A DNA stretch of 44,139 nucleotides. Origin: Sphingobium sp. C100 (GTDB taxonomy: Bacteria; Pseudomonadota; Alphaproteobacteria; Sphingomonadales; Sphingomonadaceae). The position numbers and the translations under genes were made by a program. The notes below the pieces were generated by a model. That model was not told the DNA's origin and did not search any database. It was given only the letters and a program-made list of their open reading frames with translations. Every line of letters begins with the position of its first letter. Within the stretch, counting starts at the first letter, position 1. The stretch lies in assembly GCF_000508185.1 (NCBI RefSeq), contig NZ_AYOY01000152.1, positions 1 to 44,139 on the forward strand, in the 5' to 3' direction. This document shows, one piece after another, positions 1 to 7,308 of this stretch.

Positions 1-1
1 C

Positions 2-796
2 TATGCCGCTCGCCCGCCGATCGACATCAGCCTGCGCGATCCCGCCGCGACGACGACCTGGGCGACCACGCTGGGCGGCGTCTCCTTCGCGCCCGGCCAT
101 GTCCGCCTGCCCGAAGGCGCCGCCATTCCCACGCTCGCGGGCTTTGCCGAGGGGGCGTGGTGGGTGCAGGATATTGCCGCATCCTGCGCCGCTCGATTGC
201 TGGGACCGGGCGCGGGGCGAAGCGTGCTCGACCTGTGCGCCGCGCCGGGCGGCAAGACGATGCAGCTCGCGGCGGCCGGCTGGGCCGTGACGGCGATCGA
301 CCAGTCGCGCAAAAGGCTGGAGCGGCTGTCCGAAAATCTGGCCCGCACCGGGCTGAGCGCGGCGGTGGTAGAGGCGGATCTGCGCCAGTGGCAGCCGCCC
401 GCGCCGGTCGATGCGATCCTGCTCGACGCGCCCTGTTCGGCGACCGGCATCTATCGCCGCCATCCCGATGTGCTGCACCGCATCGGCCCGCGCCAGATCG
501 CCGAACTGGCTGAATTGCAGACGCAATTGCTGGCCCGCGCGGCCGGCTGGCTGAAACCGGGCGGGCAGATCATCTATGCCACCTGTTCGCTGGAGCAGGC
601 CGAGGGCGAAGCGCAGATCGACCGCTTCCTGGCCGATCATCCCGACTTTACAGTGTCGCCGGCCGATCCCGCCGCGCTGCCCCAGGGCATGGCGCCGGAC
701 GCGCGCGGCTGGCTGCGCACCTTGCCCCAAACGCTCGCGGATCATGGCGGCACCGACGGATTTTTCATCGCGCGCCTTGCCAAAAATGCAAACTAA
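2..796 (+). CDS. rsmB: RsmB-like 16S rRNA (cytosine-C5) methyltransferase, 5' end outside window
   Basis: SAM-dependent methyltransferase expected to make m5C in 16S rRNA. The reading frame is open from base 2, so the N-terminal NusB-like/RNA-binding part lies outside the window. The visible part starts inside the segment reading PPIDISLRDP, typical of sphingomonad members. The SAM-binding motif VLDLCAAPGGKT follows, then the acidic motif of the next strand (EADLRQW), the DAPCSATG motif with the catalytic-loop cysteine, and YATCSLEQAEGE with the second catalytic cysteine. These two cysteines define the RsmB/Nop2/Sun family. It ends with the usual GTDGFFIARL. An internal ATG at 164 is not the start because homologous sequence continues upstream. 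The family is certain; the exact target site is inferred. Confidence 0.88.
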   Translation, partial: YAARPPIDISLRDPAATTTWATTLGGVSFAPGHVRLPEGAAIPTLAGFAEGAWWVQDIAASCAARLLGPGAGRSVLDLCAAPGGKTMQLAAAGWAVTAIDQSRKRLERLSENLARTGLSAAVVEADLRQWQPPAPVDAILLDAPCSATGIYRRHPDVLHRIGPRQIAELAELQTQLLARAAGWLKPGGQIIYATCSLEQAEGEAQIDRFLADHPDFTVSPADPAALPQGMAPDARGWLRTLPQTLADHGGTDGFFIARLAKNAN

Positions 797-835
797 GCAT
801 TAACCATGAACGGGTTAGACCAGATGGTCCGTCAT

Positions 836-855
836 CCGGCTGGCTCGTCAGCCGG
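836..855. terminator. Short hairpin after rsmB-like gene
   Basis: CCGGCTG and CAGCCGG form a perfect 7-bp stem around a 6-base loop, 40 bases after the stop codon. No T-run follows, so it may only weaken read-through into the PAS gene. Confidence 0.3.
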
Positions 856-881
856 TTGCTCCGTCAGAAGGTGCGCCGCAT

Positions 882-1373
882 TTGCGTCCGATCGAACCCT
901 TGCCGTTGAACCATAGCTGGCCGCTCTACGACCTGCGCACCCACCTCGCCCCGGTGCTGCTGGACCCGGACATCGCCCGCAGCGACGCCGCGCTCGCCGA
1001 ACGCGGGCTGGGTCTGTGGCATTGCGACCTGGCCGACAATCAGTTGCGCTGGACGGCGGGCGTCTATGATATTTTTGGGCTGGACCGGGATCTCGACGTG
1101 GCCCGCCCGCTCGCGGTGTCGCTCTACGCCCCGGATTCGCGCGAACCGATGGAGCGGCTGCGCGCCTATGCCATCCGCCACAAGCGCGGCTTCACCCTGG
1201 ACGTCGACATCGAACAGGCGGACGGCATGGGACGCTGCGCGATGCGGCTGATCGCAGCGCCGGTGCTGGACGCGGCGGGGGAGGTCGTCGGGCTGCACGG
1301 CGTCAAGCAGATGCTGGCCCAGGGCGCACCCCCCTCCCACCGGCTCGATCCCACTATTTTCGTCATGCTTTGA
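882..1373 (+). CDS. PAS-domain protein without output domain
   Basis: A 163-residue protein made almost only of one PAS fold. Residues about 43-75 (GLGLWHCDL, then LRWTAGVYDIFGLDRD) match the start of PAS_3-type domains, and the region to about residue 145 finishes the fold (VVGLHGVKQ as last strand). No kinase, GGDEF, HTH or HWE domain follows, so it would act by binding a partner or ligand. The start is a TTG at 882, supported by an AGAAGG ribosome-binding-like sequence about ten bases upstream. No better in-frame start is visible. It lies between the rsmB-like gene and rpe on the same strand. The ligand and partner cannot be told from the sequence. Confidence 0.65.
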   Translation: MRPIEPLPLNHSWPLYDLRTHLAPVLLDPDIARSDAALAERGLGLWHCDLADNQLRWTAGVYDIFGLDRDLDVARPLAVSLYAPDSREPMERLRAYAIRHKRGFTLDVDIEQADGMGRCAMRLIAAPVLDAAGEVVGLHGVKQMLAQGAPPSHRLDPTIFVML

Positions 1374-1463
1374 CGGGCATTGGCGGGCGCTGGCGGGTGC
1401 CGGCCGACTCGCAGGAAAATCTCCGTTGCCACCTGCCCCCACGACGATTAAGGCGAACGGTTA

Positions 1464-2126
1464 ATGACCCGTCCGATCCTCATCTCGCCCTCCATCCTCT
1501 CCGCCGACTTCGCCCGCCTGGGCGAAGAGGTCCGCGCCATTGACGATGCCGGTTGCGACTGGGTGCATATCGACGTCATGGACGGCCATTTCGTGCCCAA
1601 CATCACCATCGGCCCGGCCGTGGTGAAGGCGCTGCGCCCGCACACGCAAAAGCCGTTCGACGTTCATCTGATGATCTCGCCGGTGGACCTGTATCTGGAC
1701 GCCTTTGCGCAGGCGGGGGCCGACATCATCACCGTCCATCCCGAAGCCGGGCCGCACATCCACCGCAGCGTCCAGCATATCAAGTCGCTGGGCGTGAAGG
1801 CGGGCGTGGTCCTGAACCCCGGCACCCCGGCCAAGATGCTCGATTATCTGATCGACGAGGTTGACCTGATCCTGGTGATGAGCGTCAATCCGGGGTTTGG
1901 CGGGCAGAGCTTCATCGAGAATCAGCTGCGCAAGATCGAGGCGATCCGCAAGATGATCGACAAGTCGGGCCGCGACATCCGGCTTCAGGTCGATGGCGGC
2001 ATCGATTTCACCACCGCGCCGCGCGCGATCGACGCCGGCGCGGATGTGCTGGTGGCCGGCACCGCGACCTTCCGCGGCGGTCCGGGCGCCTATGCCGACA
2101 ATATCCGGCGATTGCGCGGCGGGTGA
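1464..2126 (+). CDS. rpe: Ribulose-phosphate 3-epimerase
   Basis: Interconverts ribulose 5-phosphate and xylulose 5-phosphate in the pentose phosphate pathway (cytosol). 220 residues, the normal family length, with a TIM-barrel pattern. The motifs are intact: [16 protein letters not shown] at the N-terminus, the metal-site segment [12 protein letters not shown] (residues about 34-45), [16 protein letters not shown] and the phosphate-binding VDGGI followed by [14 protein letters not shown] start at 1464. Its stop codon overlaps the GTG start of the heparinase-family gene by four bases, so the two are probably translationally coupled. Confidence 0.96.
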   Translation: MTRPILISPSILSADFARLGEEVRAIDDAGCDWVHIDVMDGHFVPNITIGPAVVKALRPHTQKPFDVHLMISPVDLYLDAFAQAGADIITVHPEAGPHIHRSVQHIKSLGVKAGVVLNPGTPAKMLDYLIDEVDLILVMSVNPGFGGQSFIENQLRKIEAIRKMIDKSGRDIRLQVDGGIDFTTAPRAIDAGADVLVAGTATFRGGPGAYADNIRRLRGG

Positions 2127-3889
2127 GCGAGCCGCGTCGTATGCCCGTCCGCAAAGGCCAGGATCTTCCGCCCGAAGCGGGCGATGACGGCATCGAGCAG
2201 GGCAAGCGGCTCATCCGCGTCGCGGATGACAAGGGGCTGTCGCTGACCCAGCGGATCGCCAATCATTTCTATCTGCTGAGCTGGAAGACGCCGATCCACG
2301 GGCGCAAGCTCAAGGGCAAATATCCGCTCAAGCTGCTCGCCGTGCCGGATGACGAAGTGCCCGGCGACAGCCGCGCCGGGGCGGCGATCCGCGCGGGCTA
2401 TTTCCTGTTTCGCGGCCAGAAGCAGCCGATCGACACGCTGGATTTCGCCCGCCCCGGCATCGGCCCCGCCTTCGCCGACTATCTGCACAGCTTCCGCTGG
2501 CTGCGCGACCTGGCCAGCAGCGCGACGCGCGAACAGGGCGCGCCGATCGCCGAAACGGTGATGCGCAAATGGCTGGCGGCCCATGCCGAAACCCCCAGCG
2601 AACCCGCCTGGCGCGCTGACAATGCCGGCTGGCGCCTGCTTTTCTGGACCGCCCATGCGCCGCTGATCCTGTCGTCGAGCGATCTTGTCTATCGCTCGCT
2701 GGTGCTCAACTGCATCGCCCGCACCGCCCGCCATCTCGACCGCAGCGCCGACAAGGCGCCGATGGGCCTGCCCCGTCTGGTCGCCTGGGGCGCGATCCTG
2801 GCCGCGGCGCTGCTGATCCCCGGTGGCGAGGCGCGGCGCGTCTTTGGCGAAGCCGGGCTGAAACGCGCGATCGACACCGGCCTTCATCCCGATGGCGGGA
2901 TCCTGTCGCGATCGCCACTGGCGCAGTTGGAGGCGGTGATGCTGCTGGCCATGCTGCGGGCCATCTATGACGTGCGGCGCGAAAAAGCGCCATTATGCCT
3001 GACCGATGCGCTGTCGCGCGCGGTGCCGGCGCTGCTGGGCCTGACCCATGGCGACGGGGGCCTTGGCAACTGGCAGGGCGCGGGCGCGATCGACCCGCAA
3101 AGCGTCGAGGCGGTGATCGCCGCCAGCCGGGTGCGCACCCGGCCGCTGCGCCAGGCGCGCGACTGGGGCTATCAACGGATCGCCGCCGGCGCGACCGTGG
3201 TGCAGGTCGACGCCGCCCCGCCGCCGGTCGCGCGCCTCGCCGAAGCGGGTTGCGCCTCGACCGGCGCGATCGAAATCAGCGACGGGCCGCTGCGCCTGAT
3301 CGTCAATTGCGGCGGCGCGGGGCTGGAGGGCGCGTGGATTTCCCGCGATCTGGCGCAGGGCCTGCGCACCACCGCGGCGCACAGCACGCTGGTCCTCAAC
3401 GACAGCAATTCCACCGCCCTGCTGCCCGACGGCACGCTGGGCAAGGGCGTGACCGAGGTGGAGCTGAACCGGCAGGAACTGGACAATGGCAGCCGGCTGG
3501 ACCTGTCCCATGACGGCTATGTCCGGCGGCTGGGCTATGTCCATCGCCGCCTGCTGCTGGTCAGCGGCGACGGCCGGGAAGTGCGTGGCGAAGACATGCT
3601 GACCCCGGCGGAACGCCGCAAGAAGCCGGGCAAGCAGCCGGTGCAGCTCCGCTTCCATCTCGCCCCCGGCGTCGAACCGACGCTGACCGCCGACAGCCAG
3701 GGCGCGCTGCTGCGCATCGACCTGGGCGCGCTGTGGCAGTTCCGCACCGGCGCGGGCGTGCTGAGCGTCGAGGACAGCCTGTGGGTCGACGGCGACGGCC
3801 GCCCCCATCCGGGCAAGCAACTGGTGGTGACGGGCGAGGCGCTGCCCGGCGGATCGAGCATCGGCTGGCTCTTCAAGCGGATGGGCTGA
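2123..3889 (+). CDS. Heparinase II/III family protein
   Basis: 588-residue protein of the alginate lyase/heparinase II-III type: an all-alpha toroid domain (about residues 60-310) and a beta-sandwich Hepar_II_III domain (about 330-585, with segments such as [15 protein letters not shown] and the RRLGYVHRR region). Family members cleave uronic-acid polysaccharides by beta-elimination. No signal peptide or lipobox is visible at the N-terminus, which is polar, so this member is probably cytoplasmic or exported by an unusual route. GTG start at 2123 overlaps the rpe stop; an ATG at 2141 is the alternative. The substrate is unknown. In sphingomonads such a gene usually sits directly before purH, and here an insert separates them. 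Confidence 0.85.
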   Translation: MSEPRRMPVRKGQDLPPEAGDDGIEQGKRLIRVADDKGLSLTQRIANHFYLLSWKTPIHGRKLKGKYPLKLLAVPDDEVPGDSRAGAAIRAGYFLFRGQKQPIDTLDFARPGIGPAFADYLHSFRWLRDLASSATREQGAPIAETVMRKWLAAHAETPSEPAWRADNAGWRLLFWTAHAPLILSSSDLVYRSLVLNCIARTARHLDRSADKAPMGLPRLVAWGAILAAALLIPGGEARRVFGEAGLKRAIDTGLHPDGGILSRSPLAQLEAVMLLAMLRAIYDVRREKAPLCLTDALSRAVPALLGLTHGDGGLGNWQGAGAIDPQSVEAVIAASRVRTRPLRQARDWGYQRIAAGATVVQVDAAPPPVARLAEAGCASTGAIEISDGPLRLIVNCGGAGLEGAWISRDLAQGLRTTAAHSTLVLNDSNSTALLPDGTLGKGVTEVELNRQELDNGSRLDLSHDGYVRRLGYVHRRLLLVSGDGREVRGEDMLTPAERRKKPGKQPVQLRFHLAPGVEPTLTADSQGALLRIDLGALWQFRTGAGVLSVEDSLWVDGDGRPHPGKQLVVTGEALPGGSSIGWLFKRMG

Positions 3890-3936
3890 CCGCCGGCCCG
3901 GCAGCTTCGGATGGGGAGCAGGCAGGCGCCAGTCCC

Positions 3937-4035
3937 CTCGTCACCCCCCCCACGGACGCGCGACCCCATCTCCCCGGCCCTGCGCCTGGGAGCAAGGTCA
4001 AGAGACGGGGTTTCCGCGTTGGCAGGAATGACGAG
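3937..4035. repeat. Imperfect inverted-repeat element, left of insert 1
   Basis: The left arm (3937-3972) begins CTCGTCA and ends ACCCCATCTC. The right arm (4002-4035), read on the other strand, begins CTCGTCA and ends ACCCCGTCTC. The inner parts of the arms are only partly complementary. The design (outer CGTCA, inner CCCNTCTC) resembles the better-preserved element at 6719-6829 on the other side of the insert, and the palindromic intergenic repeats common in sphingomonads. Confidence 0.5.
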
Positions 4036-4063
4036 AAGGGGTGGGAGTGGGCATCCGTTTCCC

Positions 4064-4090
4064 CCGTGCTTGATATCCGCATTGCGCCAT
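4064..4090 (-). repeat. 27-base sequence shared with insert 2 (downstream flank, copy 1)
   Basis: Read on the minus strand it begins ATGGCGCAATG and ends CAAGCACGG, and it is identical over 27 bases to 19334-19360 on the plus strand. It lies 148 bases beyond the stop codon of the RloC-like gene, in the same orientation relative to that gene as copy 2 has to the dGTPase gene. Between stop codon and 27-mer both copies also share GCTTCCAAGC (or its start) and a CTGCT/GGCCT-type segment. Confidence 0.75.
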
Positions 4091-4238
4091 TGGCAGCCGT
4101 TCCACAGCGATCTTGCTGAGCTTGGAAGCAGGCCTTCTGCTTATGAACAGGGCCGGGACACTGCCGACATTTCTGTGGGCAACTTGAACGTCCGCCGGTG
4201 CTAAAAACCGGCATTTCTTCCAAGTATTGTTGGGGTTT

Positions 4239-6479
4239 CTACTCAGATATAGATTTAAGCCCGTTGAAATGCAGTGGCGCTACTGCCTCGATCATTTCAA
4301 GAAGATACGCGACGTTCTTCTGGGTCTCCGCCACGATGGCAGGATCAAACCCTTTGCCCGTGATGTGTGAGTTGTCATTCGTGAACTTGTATATAGCGGT
4401 CTTTTTATCCTCGTCGAAATTGGTCTTCGATAGCTGGTCGTATGTATTGCCGTTGGCCGGCACATGAAACTCTAAAAAGGTCTCCAAAACCTTTCTAGCG
4501 ACATTGGGGATATGATAGCAGCTTTGGATCGTGCCATCCGACCTATATTGGTAAAGCGTTTTGAACAGATAGTGATATTCTGTCGGGTGCTTTTCCAAAA
4601 GGGTATCCAGCGGCGCAATTTTTGATTGCCTCGCGCCATTCGCCTCTGAACAGATGAGCATGTAATGGCTCTTATTATTGATGCGTGAGAGCCAGTTAAG
4701 CAACAATTTTAGAAAATCGAAATTGTGCGTTAGGATGATGACCTGTTTGGCATTCTTCACTGCATTCTTCAGGAAGGAAAAGGCCTGATAGATCGAGGAT
4801 GAGTCGAGGCTCGAAATCGGATCGTCGATCACAACGATCCCGTCCTGAATGTTGAAGTCGTTGTCGTTTAAGTGGACAATAAAATATACGAATGCGATCG
4901 CAGTCTTCTCGCCCTCGCTCAATCGCTTCGCGGCTTTCCCGCGCCTGAGAACCCTGTAGCCTTCATCGATGGACTCGAATGTCAGGTCGGTGCGACCTAG
5001 GAACGTCGCGATCCTCTTGCTCAATTCAGCGCTACCGGCGTGTGCGCTGGAAATCGTCGCCTTCCGCTCAGCAATGAGCGCGCGGATCGAGTCGAGACTT
5101 CGGGCGTCGCCAGAGTCGGCAGAGCCGTTTGTCAGCGTCTCAATTCTACGTGTCTTGTTTTCAATTTCCGCTTCGAGTGCCGCGATCTGGCCGTGGATGC
5201 CGGAGAGGTAGTGGGTTTCAATCGCTGTTCTCGCCTCAGCCTTCTCGCGCTCAAAATCGGCCGACTTCGCATTGTGGCGCCTCACGATCTCCGACATGGC
5301 GTCGATGGCGGCGAGGAAACCTGACGGCTCTATAACCTCCGTCGGATCGAGCGAGACGGTGCGCTCCGTGAGCTTGCGGGACAAAAGCGATTGGACTGCA
5401 CCCATCTGCTCGCTCAAGGCAGTCTGTGCGACCTGAAACTCGGCCTCCTTGGCGATCCATTCCGGGCGAAGCTCGCCATAGAACGCGCTCTTCGCCGGCA
5501 ATTCGATAGACCGGATGGCATGCGAAATGCGCGTCCCGAACGCTTGCGCGTTTTCGATGTCCGATTTCAACCTCTGATCTTCGATACTGAAATGTTCGGC
5601 CAAAGCGGAGATGCGATCCGCCGGAAGGCCCTGCGCGCAAAATTCACAGGTCTCGGACTCGTGGTTGCGATGGAGCTGCAGTCCGGCCTCCACCCATCCT
5701 GCGATGTCCGGGTTGGCGGTCAGGCGTGCGATGGCGGCCGACTGTGCCGTTCGCCTGGCGAGGGCGTGAGCTGTGCCGAGATAGCGTGCGATGATGTCTT
5801 TCAGAGCGATAGGAGCTTCTACGGGACCGGCCGCGATCGGCGGAACGGCGATCCCAGCAATCTGGTCTTCCTGTTGCTGATGGAGGGTTGCCCTGTGCTT
5901 CTCCAGTGTACGCTCGTCATGAATTTGTGGAGTGACGAGCTTTGCGAATGCCTTTTCGGCGTCCGGCTTCCTGAAATTTCTCAGTGTCGTGCCGCTGGTT
6001 GCTTCACCAATCGTTTTCGCGATCGCCGAAAACGCCGTGTCCTTTTCTTTTCCTACCTTGGCGACCGCTTTCTTTTCGGCCTCGATCAACGCCTCCCGGC
6101 CAGCAAGGGCAGTTTCGTCCGTGCGAACCTCGTCTGCGAGCTGCTTGTTATCCTGCCCGACAATGAGGATCGGCCGAATCGGTCCGTCGAAGCGGCCAAT
6201 GTTCGCCTGCACATAGTCAGCGTTGAAAACGCGGATGCCGGTCGGGCATTTCTGGCCGGGCACGAGTTGGCCCACGCTGGTCTCGAGGGAATAGTCGAGG
6301 TCAGGGTGGTCGGCATGAGTGCCCTCGGGCAACGCGGCGAACAGATTCGACAGGGTTGTCTTGCCGGTGCCGTTGTCGCCATAGAAGACGTTGTAGCGTT
6401 TCAGCTTTTGGAGCTCGGCAGGGGCCGAAAAGTCCGAGAAGATGCCAAGCCCCTTTATCTTCTTTATCGAAACCAGCAT
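4239..6479 (-). CDS. rloC: RloC-like anticodon nuclease candidate (AAA_13 family, COG4694 type)
   Basis: 746-residue SMC/Rad50-like ATPase. Seen: Walker A GDNGTGKT at 34-41, a long coiled-coil-like middle, a CEFC zinc-hook motif at 278-281, ABC signature LSEGE at 520-524, Walker B ending D552-D553, and the switch-like ILTHN with H585. The C-terminal part has R662-x3-E666 and H705 (in TNDNSH), matching the Arg-x3-Glu...His catalytic triad described for PrrC/RloC anticodon nucleases. Known family role: wobble-nucleotide excision from tRNA, regulated by ATP and zinc, acting as suicidal phage defence. Unlike PrrC it has no restriction-modification genes beside it. Composition is clearly lower in GC than its neighbours (26 of 60 at 4381-4440 against 44 of 60 at 39001-39060). 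Nuclease activity is inferred; family membership is firm. Confidence 0.72.
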   Translation of the reverse strand: MLVSIKKIKGLGIFSDFSAPAELQKLKRYNVFYGDNGTGKTTLSNLFAALPEGTHADHPDLDYSLETSVGQLVPGQKCPTGIRVFNADYVQANIGRFDGPIRPILIVGQDNKQLADEVRTDETALAGREALIEAEKKAVAKVGKEKDTAFSAIAKTIGEATSGTTLRNFRKPDAEKAFAKLVTPQIHDERTLEKHRATLHQQQEDQIAGIAVPPIAAGPVEAPIALKDIIARYLGTAHALARRTAQSAAIARLTANPDIAGWVEAGLQLHRNHESETCEFCAQGLPADRISALAEHFSIEDQRLKSDIENAQAFGTRISHAIRSIELPAKSAFYGELRPEWIAKEAEFQVAQTALSEQMGAVQSLLSRKLTERTVSLDPTEVIEPSGFLAAIDAMSEIVRRHNAKSADFEREKAEARTAIETHYLSGIHGQIAALEAEIENKTRRIETLTNGSADSGDARSLDSIRALIAERKATISSAHAGSAELSKRIATFLGRTDLTFESIDEGYRVLRRGKAAKRLSEGEKTAIAFVYFIVHLNDNDFNIQDGIVVIDDPISSLDSSSIYQAFSFLKNAVKNAKQVIILTHNFDFLKLLLNWLSRINNKSHYMLICSEANGARQSKIAPLDTLLEKHPTEYHYLFKTLYQYRSDGTIQSCYHIPNVARKVLETFLEFHVPANGNTYDQLSKTNFDEDKKTAIYKFTNDNSHITGKGFDPAIVAETQKNVAYLLEMIEAVAPLHFNGLKSISE

Positions 6480-6693
6480 GATTCAGCCCCCGCCTGCAAT
6501 CGCTTGCTCAGAGATCGCCAATACGACCTTTAGGAAGCGAGGCTGACCATGATTGATGTGGACAGTCAATCCGAGTGGTAGATACCGGCGAGGAGCAGGC
6601 GTTAATGCGAGGGCTGCCGCGCGACTTGAAGTGGTCGCCAGCCGATGCTGTGTGAGCGTCAGCTAACGCCGCGACGTCGGTCCGAACCGGACA

Positions 6694-6710
6694 GTCGCCT
6701 ATCGGCCAAT
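6694..6710 (-). repeat. Core of the upstream flank shared by both inserts (copy 1)
   Basis: Read on the minus strand it is ATTGGCCGATAGGCGAC, matching 17171-17187 on the plus strand at 16 of 17 bases. Past it, towards the cargo gene, TAGCTG and then CGACC occur at exactly the same distances in both copies (28 and 22 bases between landmarks) with about half the other bases identical. This suggests a longer, old common sequence. Confidence 0.6.
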
Positions 6711-6718
6711 ATTCTCAA

Positions 6719-6829
6719 CGTCATGCCAGCGCAGGCTGGCATCTCAGGCGGAGACGCGCAGCAGCCGGGGTGGCAGTTTTCCAGCGTCCTCCCGCTGCGC
6801 CTGAGACCCCATCCTCCGCTGGTGTGACG
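6719..6829. repeat. Inverted-repeat element, right of insert 1
   Basis: Arms 6719-6750 and 6798-6829 are 32 bases each and pair at 26 of 32 positions. The left arm begins CGTCATGCCAGCG and ends TCTCAGGCG. Within the left arm ATGCCAGC and GCTGGCAT also pair with each other. This is the layout of palindromic intergenic repeats often seen in sphingomonad chromosomes. It lies just outside the shared flank of insert 1. Confidence 0.65.
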
Positions 6830-6947
6830 ATCATGGGGATGGCCGCGTTCAAGCGACCTTGCCCCCCGCTCGACGATCCACTTCCGGTCGCCTCCCGACC
6901 GGCCCTCACCCCTGTCAGCGAAAGCCGCCGTCGGACAGCCGGAAAGT

Positions 6948-7209
6948 CTTCCAATGTAGGATTTTCTCTGGTCTATCCTGCCCGATGGACCCGTGCCGCC
7001 ACCCGCCCCCCGACCCCCGACCCTCCGCCGCTGCACCTGATGCGTCGGTGGCGCGTCGCTGTGACTTTGCTGTCGCGTCGGTGGCGCGTCGCCGTTACCC
7101 GGCTGGCGCGTCACTGATACGTCACTGGCGCGTTGCCGACGCTTTACAGGCGCGATTGGCCCGAAATGCCCTCGCATGGTCCGACGACGGTGTGAACTTC
7201 GCCCCCGGC
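6948..7209 (+). repeat. Tandem-repeat intergenic element, copy 1
   Basis: The left edge (6948-6979) begins CTTCCAATGTAGGATTT and ends CTCTGGTCTATCCT; 31 of 32 bases equal those at 19462-19493. The right edge contains ACGGTGTGAACTTCG, also present in copy 2, with ATTGGCCC a little before it in both. The interior holds repeats of GGCGCGTCG. GCGTCGGTGGCGCGTCGC occurs at 7042 and again at 7075, a 33-base period, the same period as in copy 2. The minus-strand reading frame through the repeats differs between copies, so it is probably not coding. Confidence 0.75.
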
Positions 7210-7260
7210 GCGTCGCCGGCGCGTCCGGGGCTGTATTTTTGTCCCGCCCCCCATTAAGGG

Positions 7261-7287
7261 AACGGCGCAAAGCCGTTTCGCCTTTTT
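7261..7287 (+). terminator. Hairpin with T-run upstream of purH
   Basis: AACGGC, a five-base loop, GCCGTT, then TCGCC and five Ts. This is an intrinsic-terminator shape ending 21 bases before the purH start. It could end transcription entering from the left or act as an attenuator. Confidence 0.5.
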
Positions 7288-7308
7288 GCCTGTAGGAAGC
7301 TCCTTCTC

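Larger units (their letters stand above)
3890..4238. other. Gene-free stretch between heparinase-family gene and insert 1
   Basis: 349 bases without a supported gene. It holds an inverted-repeat element (3937-4035), the 27-base sequence shared with insert 2 (4064-4090), and a stretch to about 4143 weakly similar to the region after the dGTPase gene. A small hairpin (GCCGGT ... ACCGGC, near 4195-4215) lies just beyond the 3' end of the minus-strand gene. Base composition drops towards the insert. Confidence 0.7.
6480..7308. other. Gene-free, repeat-rich stretch between insert 1 and purH
   Basis: 829 bases without a convincing gene. From left to right it has the upstream region of the RloC-like gene, the flank shared with insert 2 (6694-6710 core), an inverted-repeat element (6719-6829), the tandem-repeat element (6948-7209) and a hairpin before purH (7261-7287). 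Open frames crossing it, including one of about 200 codons on the minus strand, are explained by the repeats and high GC. Confidence 0.7.

Noticed and set aside
4064..4238. Integron attC site at the end of the cargo genes
   Set aside because: The shared 3' segment does not show paired RYYYAAC/GTTRRRY core sites or a long palindrome, and there is no integrase in the window.
5391..6533. 380-codon open frame on the plus strand across the RloC-like gene
   Set aside because: The minus-strand product carries the full ATPase and nuclease motifs; the plus-strand one has no motif and no ribosome site.
6659..7270. Possible minus-strand protein from the tandem-repeat element (similar peptide also at 19377-20177)
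   Set aside because: Both translations share a short peptide over the conserved left edge, but the 33-base repeats are read in different frames in the two copies, so protein conservation fails.
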